Origin: Oasisia sp. SBJ-2009 | Lineage: Eukaryota; Annelida; Polychaeta; Sabellida; Siboglinidae | Assembly (NCBI GenBank): GCA_964017155.1 | Contig: OZ024854.1 | Span: forward strand, 52,717,978 to 52,781,977 | Reading direction: 5' to 3' | Length of the DNA: 64,000 bases | Part shown: positions 34,901 to 46,900 of the stretch, in pieces | Numbering within the stretch: position 1 is the stretch's first letter | Layout: each line of letters starts with the position of its first letter | Program-made: the position numbers and the translations under genes | The notes under the pieces: model-generated | What the model was told of the DNA's origin: nothing | The model's input: only the letters and a program-made list of their open reading frames with translations | The model's database searches: none

Positions 34901-37900
34901 GAAGAAGCCCTGTCAGTGGTGTCTCACGATGTTCACTGAGCAGGGACAGAAGAAGCCCTGTCAGTGGTGTCTCACTATGTTCATTGAGCAGGGACAGAAG
35001 AAGCCCTGTCAGTGGTGTCTCACTATGTTCACTGAGCAGGGACAGAAGAAGCCTTGTCAGTGGTGTCTCACTATGTTCACTGAGCAGGGACAGAAGAAGC
35101 CCTGTCAGTGGTGTCTCAAGATGTTCACTGAGCAGGGACAGAAGAAGCCCTGTCAGTGGTGTCTCAAGATGTTCACTGAGCAGGGACAGAAGAAGCCCTG
35201 TCAGTGGTGTCTCAAGATGTTCACTGAGCAGGGACAGAAGAAGCCCTGTCAGTGGTGTCTCAAGATGTTCACTGAGCAGGGACAGAAGAAGCCCTGTCAG
35301 TGGTGTCTCACTATGTTCACTGAGCAGGGACAGAAGAAGCCCTGTCAGTGGTGTCTCAAGATGTTCACTGAGCAGGGACAGAAGAAGCCCTGTCAGTGGT
35401 GTCTCACTATGTTCACTGAGCAGGGACAGAAGAAGCCCTGTCAGTGGTGTCTCAAGATGTTCACTGAGCAGGGACAGAAGAAGCCCTGTCAGTGGTGTCT
35501 CAAGATGTTCACTGAGCAGGGACAGAAGAAGCCCTGTCAGTGGTGTCTCAAGATGTTCACTGAGCAGGGGCAGAAGAAGCCCTGTCAGTGGTGTCTCAAG
35601 ATGTTCACTGAGCAGGGACAGAAGAAGCCCTGTCAGTGGTGTCTCACTATGTTCACTGAGCAGGGACAGAAGAAGCCCTGTCAGTGGTGTCTCAAGATGT
35701 TCATTGAGCAGGGACAGAAGAAGCCCTGTCAGTGGTGTCTCAAGATGTTCACTGAGCAGGGACAGAAGAAGCCCTGTCAGTGGTGTCTCACTATGTTCAC
35801 TGAGCAGGGACAGAAGAAGCCCTGTCAGTGGTGTCTCACTATGTTCACTGAGCAGGGACAGAAGAAGCCCTGTCATTGGTGTCTCAAGATGTTCATTGAG
35901 CAGGGACAGAAGAAGCCCTGTCATTGATGTCTCACCTGCAGCATAGAGTTGCAGTAGGCATTGGGAATGTGAGTCTCAAGGCCTGCAAAGTTAGTCTTGT
36001 TGTAGTGTCGGAAGTCAAAGTCTTCCACGCCCAGCTTTGAGTACTTGATTTCCACCTTCCTGTACCTCTTTGGTACAGACACAAATGGATCTTCCCCTAA
36101 AACAGATCCTCTGAAAATCAATACAGATCAAACGGTAATCATTTATCTTTCATTTTGTCTGTGCTTTTCATTCTGATCAACCTCTCTGAGTTTTACTGCC
36201 ATCAATATTGATGGGCTATCTCTCTAAAGGTTCATAGTAAAATTTGTTAGCATATTTTCAAATTTACTAACTATACTCACATTAATAAGTTGCTTCTAAC
36301 CATCTCTACCTGCTCTCAACCAGTATTGTAGTTAGCATCATGTCAGACATTACTTGTGGCAGTGTCACGTGACAGTGTCACATGACAGTGTCACATGACA
36401 GTGTATGACCACTGCACTCACCTCTGCCTAGGGGAGACTCTGGCACACTGGATGTCCTCTCCCGTGTTGGGTTATTTCCCAGAGTGCTGCATTTATAGGG
36501 GACCTGGTTGCGCAGTCTCGTATTGGGGTTGGGGGCGTATCCCACATTCTGCACCATCTTCACTGACTTGAGGATCTCTGGATCCAGACGAGTTGGTTTT
36601 CTGACAACAGAGAGGGCGATATAAGACATAATACTTGAAGGTCCATCAACACGTCTTTTAATGTGCAGGTTTAATTTGCTATGGGCGAGTTGACAATGCT
36701 GTGAAGACAGGATATGTGTACTATAGTTGTGGTAGCAACAAAGGTATCTCATCTATGGCTCACTAGATTTACACCGGTTGCTGTCACTTGTCCACCTGTC
36801 CTGTTGTCCCTCTTCACACTGACACTATGGCTGTGCTAACTTTTTTCTGTAAACAATTAACGAAGAGTCCACTTTACAAACAGAAAATAAAACATTTTTG
36901 TGAAGAGGTTCACCTGACCACAATGGTAGCGAGTACAGAAGAATCACTTCTGAAAGTGCCGGGTGACTTCCTGTTAGTTTGCACTCCCCATTACCTGAGC
37001 CTAGTGGTCAGTTGGCCAGTGACCTGTGGCCACTGTGTGTAATGGTCAGTTACTTTAGTCCCCTACAGCTTTGAGGGCAACAGCAGCTCAAAGTGAATTC
37101 ATAATTAACTTTCAATAGATCATCATATTAAACAGCAAATGTCATTTGGAATAGAAACTTTTAGAAAGTTCATGAACATTATTATTGGAAGCACCATCTC
37201 TTCAACATAGTCTATGGCAGTGACTATAATAGATAGCTACGCCAGCATTTCTAGGTAGACATTAGACGGGCCCGTTACCATCTATACCCTCTTGGCTTGT
37301 GGGAGCTCCTTTTGGAAATAACAATAATCATATTTAATATTTATAAAGCGCAATGTCCACGATGTTCAAACATCATACAATAAAAAAGTAAAAAACAATC
37401 TAGCTACTCAAAATTAAAAAAAATGCATTCAGACGAAATACAGAACATGTTAAATTAGTCAACTGTTAATTAAACACTGGAAATATATAAAACAAATTAC
37501 TAATTACTACTCTACTTATATGCGTACCACATGCTACACACACACAAATAAATATTGATGTATAGAGTAAAAACAACACATATAAAAGCTGATTCGGCTC
37601 CCATTTGTTTTGTGCAAAGATTTCTTTCTTTCTGTGTGTGTGCGTGCATGCATGTGCATACGTGTGTGCATGTATGCGTGTTCATGCATGAATTAGCATA
37701 TGAATGCGTGCATGCACGCATGATTGCTGGTAAGCATGTAAAAATGTGCATGTATACTTGCATGCATGAGTGTGCGTGTGAGACATACCTGTAGACACTC
37801 TGAGAGAACTTCTCTGGCCAGTCAGACACAAGTGTACCCCCTGGGGGGTACTGCATGGGAATGATGGCGTACGGGGTGAGCTCATCCATCATACTCACCG

Positions 37901-40900
37901 GATTCACTGTCTCCACCTGGCAACAAACATTCACACTTCTCGGTTCACTGATCACAGATGACATCATACAGATGTGACATTATATGTCTCGGTTCACTGA
38001 TCACAGATGACATCATACAGATGTGACATTATACGTCTCGGTTCACTGATCATAGATGACGTCATACAGATGTGACATTATACTTCTCGGTTCACTGATC
38101 ACAGATGACGTCATACAGATGTGACATTATACTTTTCGGTTCACCCATCACAGATGACGTCATACAGATGTGACATTATACTTCTCGGTTCACTGATCAC
38201 AGATGACGTCATACAGATGTGACATTATACTTCTCGGTTCACTGATCACAGATGACATCATACAGATGTTACATTATACTTCTCGGTTCACTGATCACAG
38301 ATGATGTCATACAGATGTGACATTATACTTCTCGGTTCACTGATCACAGATGACATCATACAGATGTTACATTATACTTCTCGGTTCACTGATCACAGAT
38401 GATGTCATACAGATGTGACATTATACTTCTCGGTTCACTGATCACAGATGATGTCATACAGATGTGACATTATACTTTTCGGTTCACCCATCACAGATGA
38501 CATCATACAGTTGTGACATTATACTTCGATGGTAATAAGATTTTCTTTAGCCAATTTTAGACGTTTAACCATAAAAAGAAAGCTGAACAACTACTGAATT
38601 AAGCCCTGCTATTGTCTGTGGGCTTGGTTGACTTGAGGATTAGTAACGTTTTGTTTACCCTGCGGGGTACATCACGCTGACTGCTTATTTGAGTCGGTTG
38701 GATGTGCGATCATTTAGCCTAGGCATTTTAAACGGAGGTGGGCAGTGAACAATGCAGTCTTGTACTCCTGGTAATGTCACTAATAACCACCGAAATAACG
38801 TTTCGCCAATTTGACGAAGCGTTTTAATTTATTTTCGCCAAATAGCAAACCGTCTGGCCCATGGCGCAATTGGCGATCGGCAGCGCTAGCCAAGTTCAGG
38901 GGATTCCTTTCTCACTCGCTTGCCAACATGTTCTATTTAACTTAGCCTCTTGAGGTGTGCTTGCAATGCAATGCCTGTGAATGTTATGATGACTGACAGG
39001 AATGACATGATCACTGACACAAACATATTTATGTTTAGATTTCTTCTTTCTAAGTATTTTGGTGATGATTCGTCACTGCTGTAGTTGACGTTCATGGATC
39101 TCTTTTTCAAGAACATCCAGTGAAATTCAAGAACATTCAAGAATATTGACAGCTAAAAAACATTTTTGAAGTTGCCTGTTCACCCTGAATCATCAATGGG
39201 ACATTTAGTTTTATGCATTTTTTCCTCATATCCTGCTTAATAATTCTGGTTTGTTGCACAAGTTCAGGTTTCTGAATATTTGGGTGTTACATGTTTTTGT
39301 AGCAGTAGCAGTTAATGTAAATATTAGAGCACCACCAACCGTTGGGAACTCTGTCTCACTGGAGTAGGGACTGAACACAGCATCATGGCTGGAGGCAAAC
39401 ACATGGAGGTAGCCTGTAAAAACACACACACATGGAGGTAGCCTGCAAAGACACATATACATGGAGGTAGCCTGCAAAGACACACACACATGGAGGTAGC
39501 CTGCAAAAACACAAACACATGGAGGTAGCCTGCAAAAACACACACACATGGAGGTAGCCTGCAAAAACACACACACATGGAGGTAGCCTGCAAAGACACA
39601 CACACATGGAAGTAGCCTGCAAAAACACAAACACATGGAGGTAGCCTGCAAAAACACACACACATGGAGGTAGCCTGCAAAGACACACACACATGGAAGT
39701 AGCCTGCAAAAACACAAACACATGGAGGTAGCCTGCAAAAACACACACACATGGAGGTAGCCTGCAAAGACACACACATGAAGATAGCCTGCAGTAATAC
39801 AAATACACTCCGTAGTCTGCAAACAAACACTTGGAGGAAGCTATAAACAGACAAACACTTGAAGGAAGCTACAAACAGACAAACACTCGAAGGAAGCTAT
39901 TAACATACAAACACTTGGAGGAAGCTATAAACAGACAAACACTTGAAGGAAGCTATTAACATACAAACACTTGGAGGAAGCTATAAACAGGCAAACACCT
40001 GAAGGAAGCTATTAACAATTTTTGAACATACAAACACTTGGAGGAAGCTGAAAGTAGGCAAACACTTGAAAGAAGCTACTATTTAGACAAACACACGTGG
40101 TGAAGGAAGCTATAAACAGACAAACACTTGGTGGTAGCTATAAACAGATAATCACTTGAAGGAAGCTGCAAACAGGCAAACACTTGAAGGAAGCTACTAT
40201 TAACAGACGAACACCTGGAGGAAGCTATAAACAGACAAACACTTGGAGGAAGCTATAAACAGACACCCACTTGGAGGAAGCTATAAACAGACAAACACTT
40301 GGAGGAAGCTATAAACAGACACCCACTTGGAGGAAGCTATAAACAGACACCCACTTGGAGGAAGCTATAAACAGACACCCACTTGGAGGAAGCTATAAAC
40401 AGACACCCACTTGGAGGAAGCTATAAACAGACAACCACTTGGAGGAAGCTATAAACAGACACCCACTTGGAGGAAGCTATAAACAGACACCCACTTGGAG
40501 GAAGCTATAAACAGACAAACATTTGGAGGAAGCTATAAACAGACAACCACTTGGAGGAAGCTACAAACAGACAAACACTTGGAGGAAGCTATAAACAGAC
40601 AAACATTTGGAGGAAGCTATAAACAGACAACCACTTGGAGGAAGCTACAAACAGACAACCACTTGGAGGAAGCTATAAACAGACAAACATTTGGAGGAAG
40701 CTATAAACAGACAACCACTTGGAGGAAGCTACAAACAGACAAACACTTGGAGGAAGCTATAAACAGACACCCACTTGGAGGAAGCTATAAACAGACAACC
40801 ACTTGGAGGAAGCTATAAACAGACAAACATTTGGAGGAAGCTATAAACAGACAACCACTTGGAGGAAGCTATAAACAGACAAACACTTGGAGGAAGCTAT

Positions 40901-43900
40901 AAACAGACAACCACTTGGAGGAAGCTACAAACAGACAACCACTTGGAGGAAGCTATAAACAGACAAACACTTGGAGGAAGCTATAAACAGACAAACACTT
41001 GGAGGAAGTTATAAACAGACAAACACTTGGAGGAAGCTATAAACAGACAAACACTTGGAGGAAGCTATAAACAGACAAACACTTGGAGGAAGTTATAAAC
41101 AGACAAACACTTGGAGGAAGTTATAAACAGACAAACACTTGGAGGAAGCTATGAGGTCTGTTATTCTCACCTCCTGCGTCACCAAACGCCATCACTTGGT
41201 TAGACGGACTCATGTCGAATGACGTGATGTGGGTGCCTTCAGTCTGGGCCTGGTATGTGATCAGTGACTCGGGCAGCATCACACCCTGCTCCAACACCTG
41301 GAACTGGCCTGTCTACAACCACAAGTGTACCATAGTGTCAACACCACTCCAACACCTGGAACTGGCCTGTCTGCAACCACAAGTGTACCACAGTGTCAAA
41401 ACCACTCCAACACCTAGAACTGGCCTGTCTACAACAACAAGTGTACCACAGTGTCAACACCACTCCAACACCTAGAACTGGCCTGTCTACAACTAGTGTA
41501 CCACAGTGTCAACACCGCTCCAACACCTAGAACTGGCCTGTCTACAACAAGTGTACCACAGTGTCAACACCACTCCAACACCTAGAACTGGCCTGTCTAC
41601 AACAAGTGTACCACAGTGTCAACACCACTCCAACACCTAGAACTGGCCTGTCTACAACAAGTGTACCACAGTGTCAACACCGCTCCAACACCTAGAACTG
41701 GCCTGTCTACAACAAGTGTACCACAGGGTCAACACCACTCCAACACCTAGAACTGGCCTGTCTACAACTAGTGTACCACAGTGTCAACACCGCTCCAACA
41801 CCTAGAACTGGCCTGTCTACAACAACAAGTGTACCACAGTGTCAACACCACTCCAACACCTGGAACTGGCCTGTCTACAACAAGTGTACCACAGTGTCAA
41901 CACCGCTCCAACACCTAGAACTGGCCTGTCTACAACAAGTGTACCACAGGGTCAACACCACTCCAACACCTAGAACTGGCCTGTCTACAACTAGTGTACC
42001 ACAGTGTCAACACCACTCCAACACCTAGAACTGGCCTGTCTACAACAAGTGTACCACAGTGTCAACATCACTCCAACACCTAGAACTGGCCTGTCTACAA
42101 CAACAAGTGTACCACAGTGTCAACACCACTCCAACACCTGGAACTGGCCTGTCTACAACAAGTGTACCACAGTGTCAACACCGCTCCAACACCTGGAACT
42201 GGCCTGTCTACAACAAGTGTACCACAGTGTCAACACCACTCCAACACCTAGAACTGGCCTGTCTACAACAACAAGTGTACCACAGTGTCAACACCACTCC
42301 AACACCTAGAACTGGCCTGTCTACAACAACAAGTGTACCACAGTGTCAACACCACTCCAACACCTAGAACTGGCCTGTCTACAACAACAAGTGTACCACA
42401 GTGTCAACACCACTCCAACACCTAGAACTGGCCAGTGTCCAATTACACACATATTAGTGATAATAACACTACAATACATGGGCACATCTGACCATATGAC
42501 TGACAAGTCAGACAACACAGATACCATTATGATGTATAATGTGACCCGACACACCAAAATCAGGAATAAGTTGGGTTTGCCGAAGCTGGCATTTCAACAT
42601 CAAAGTGCGCAAATGGGCAATTTTTGATGGAAAGGTCGATTTTCAGATATTGGTGAATTTAGTTAGTGTAACATCATAAAACGAGTTATAACATTGCTAA
42701 AAAGATATATTTGGAACAGCTGTCGATCTCAGTGAGCACAAAGAATGAAAAATGTACCTCATTCAGATGCGTCGTGTCCATCGTACATCCTGCCTACCCC
42801 CGCCATATTGGTATCATTTTGAAGCTGAACTATTATGGGATGTATTCCCACATGCAAATTTTTTCACATGTCAGCATAAAACCAACAAGGCTTGAAAACG
42901 GGGCTAAAATGTAAACAAGAGCACATTGTTGCCATGTGGCGTAATCACGTGATGTAACACGCGGGATACACGCCCCACTGATTGGCGGTTGACTTTTAAA
43001 CCCACACGAAGCCATCATTGACTTCGAGTGCACCGGACGTCGTTTTCGTTTTTGTATAAAATCTGCAAATTCTAATCTATTCTAAGTTGTCAATGCCATA
43101 GTTTTAGTTGTTAGTTTCATAGACTCACAAAACAGCATGGATGTTGCACAGTAGCGTGATATTGACATCAATCGACCTAGCGCTCAGCGATGGCCGCAAG
43201 GCGCAACATCTGCGCGGAGTGTTTGGCAACGAATCTGACACAACTATTGGACACGTCTTGGATAGAGAATTTATTGGATTCGGATGTGTCATACACCAAC
43301 ATGGAGTGTCGTTTTGGCCCTGAGTGTGAAAGTGGCGAGGAAGACCAATACCAAGTGACAGTTGACATTGACAGCTTCGATCATGGATCGCAATGCCAAC
43401 GTAGCTGAAAATGTAGTCATAGATGTAGACCAAGAACTTTAACACGTTCGTGGATTCATCTGCTGTCGACAATTCATGGATTGGGAAATTGTTAGTTATA
43501 TTAGCTCTGTTGACTGTGTTGCTGATGTGGCAGGCTCAGCCTCACTCATTGAACTCTCTAACAATGACATGCCATGACTCACATAAACCTGTGGCTTTGC
43601 TGTGAGTGTGAGAGTATCAGTGTCACCGGTAGTGTACTAGCAATTCATTTTGAATAATTTTTTAACTTATGTTATTTATACCTTCTTGTTATTACCGTAC
43701 ATCTTCTCCATGTAATGATCACATTAGGTAGAATATGTTTTATTATATGGGGAGGGAGTTATTTTTGGCAGCAGGTAAGAAAGGAGACATTTTGAATTAC
43801 TGGGATATCTCTGAAAGTATTAAAGCTGCAAAGGTGAAATTTCACCACACTGTGTATATTGAGATGGTCTACAACTATGCCAAATTTCACCTTCCTGTGA

Positions 43901-46900
43901 TCTGTCTTTACATTGCAAATGTATTAAAACACTTCATTAAACTTTAAAGCTGTTTGTCTCAGAATTGTTTTTCAGAAAATTACTTGGTACACCTTCTCAT
44001 AATAAAACAATAAATTGGCAACCAATAAAGCTAGACATCTGTGTTTGGTACCACTGGAAAGCCCACAAAATTACCTTTCACAGGGTACCTTCAACTAAAA
44101 AAGTGATTTTCCTACTTATTCCTGATTTTGATGTGTGGGTCACATATGATACATCTGTAAGATTATATAGATTATGGATGATACACATTTCCTTATAGCA
44201 TATGTACCTAAGAGACACTCATGACATTATGATGTACTTTTGTGACAACACAGGCGAACTGTCACAGAAGACACTATGATGTCTGTGAGACAACACAGAT
44301 GAAACTTGACATATGAGATGACTTAAGCGACACTATGATTTACCTGTGAGATGACACAGATGACGCTATGATTTACCTGTGAGATGACACAGATGACACT
44401 ATGATTTACCTGTGAGATGACTCTATGTCATACCTGTGAGATGATATAGATGACACGAAGGCCTACCTGTGAGATGACACTATGACGCACATGTGAGACG
44501 ATACAAATGACACAAAGGTGTTATGAGATCACAGTGATGACACAGATGACACTATGACGTACCTGTGAGACAACACAGATGACACTATGACGTACCTGTG
44601 AGACAACACAGATGACACTATGACGTACCTGTGAGACAACACAGATGACACTATGACGTACCTGTGAGACAACACAGATGACACTATGACGTACCTGTGA
44701 GACAACACAGATGACACTATGACGCACCTGTGAGACAACACAGATGACACTATGACGTACCTGTGAGACAACACAGATGACACTATGACGTACCTGTGAG
44801 ACAACACAGATGACACTATGACGCATCTGTGAGACAACACAGATGACACAATGACGTACCTGTGAGACAACACAGATGACACTATGACGTACCTGTGAGA
44901 CAACACAGATGACACTATGACGTACCTGTGAGACAACACAGATGACACTATGACGTACCTGTGAGACAACACAGATGACACTATGACGTACCTGTGAGAC
45001 AACACAGATGACACTATGACGTACCTGTGAGACGACACAGATGACACTATGACGCACCTGTGAGACAACACAGATGACACTATGACGTACCTGTGAGACA
45101 ACACAGATGACACTATGACGTACCTGTGAGACAACACAGATGACACTATGACGCATCTGTGAGACAACACAGATGACACTATGACGTACCTGTGAGACAA
45201 CACAGATGACACTATGACGTACCTGTGAGACAACACAGATGACACTATGACGCACCTGTGAGACAACACAGATGACACTATGACGTACCTGTGAGACAAC
45301 ACAGATGACACTATGACGTACCTGTGAGACGACACAGATGACACTATGACGTACCTGTGAGACGACACAGATGACACTATATGACGTACCTGTGAGACAA
45401 CACAGATGACACTATATGACGTACCTGTGAGACAACACAGATGACACTATGACGTACCTGTGAGACGACACAGATGACACTATATGACGTACCTGTGAGA
45501 CAACACAGATGACACTATATGACGTACCTGTGAGACAACACAGATGACACTATGACGTACCTGTGAGACAACACAGATGACACTATATGACGTACCTGTG
45601 AGACAACACAGATGACACTATGACGCACATGTGAGACAACACAGATGACACTATGACGTACCTGTGAGACGACACAGATGACACTATATGACGTACCTGT
45701 GAGACGACACAGATGCGGTTGGAGTAGGTCGGTACAAAGCGTAGAAAGAGCGGGTCAATGACGACCTGCATCGGGGTCATAGGTCGCAGCAACCTCAGGT
45801 CATACACCATGAGGAAGCGGTCACAGGTCAGATTACCCATCCTGCAACAGCCAGGGGACATCTCAAAAAAATAAAAGGCAAGGTCTTATATAGCGCAGTA
45901 TCCAGTCCTCAGGACCGCTCAAAGCACTTTACACTTTACTTCCCTGGCAGACCTGTTCACTCAGACATTATGCTACAATTAATGCGCGAAGGCTGCTCGT
46001 ACACATATCCACCACTGTCTATAGCCAGATACTTATTTATTCAGCTGAGTGAACTGGAGCAATGTAGAGTGAAAAAACTTGCCCAAGATTTTAACACCGC
46101 AGCCAGGATTCGAACCCGGGCTCTCATAGTCAAGAGTCCGAAGCTCTACCCCTGAGCCACTGCGCTCTACGTGATAGCCCCATCAACACACAGCACATGT
46201 AAAAATATTCAAAGTAACAATTAAGAAACAAGTCAGTGGATGTAATTTGGTAAATACACCATGCATACAGCCAGAGTCAGATAACATTTCAGTTACAGTT
46301 TATATCAAGATGTACAGTCAACATTTTATGCAAAACAATAAATGTTTCCAATTAGATGCTCTCAAATTTAAAATATATTTTTGTTTTATATTTATTTTCT
46401 TGGTTGGATATATACTTGGATATGTAGTTACGTATTTCAGTTCTTCATAGTTTGTCATGTCATGTCATAAGAGCTTTTATGGTCACCTACATTTACCCAG
46501 CTCAGCTACACACATAATGAAAGTAAGAAACTAGAGGTTGACCTCTTGACAAAGCCACATGTGACGAGCTGGTTGGCGTGGACATCAAAGTCACTGAGAG
46601 TGCCTGAATGGGCCTGGAACGCATGCTCTGCTCTTAGAGACTTGGGGTCTCTCAGGGTCACCTACAACATGGGGAAAAAAACAGTGACATGTCATCAAAT
46701 ACTGGCATGACATGTACCCAAGCCCTGACATGACACCAAACATTAATAGTATCAGTATGTCACCAAACATTAATAGAATTAGTATGTCACCAAACATTGA
46801 TGTGTCATAATAGGAGACTTAGTCTTACAGTCCTTCACTAGGCACCAAACACTGACAAAGCTCATTGTCACACTGTTGTTTATTTATGCCTACATTTACA

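Noticed and set aside
34440..35946. Frames of about 470-495 codons with 16-residue repeats
   Set aside because: Periodicity of the 48-bp intronic array; open on both strands, and PAN2 exon 11 splices beside it.
37321..37400. Second SINE
   Set aside because: Only a TATTTATAAAGCGC-like tail motif; no tRNA head or clear boundary.
44521..45377. 244- and 282-codon repeat frames
   Set aside because: Intronic 33-bp array; only ICVVSQ at 45697 belongs to exon 6.
46081..46166. tRNA gene
   Set aside because: Box A and box B are present, but the sequence continues into a SINE body and tail and the anticodon arm does not pair well.
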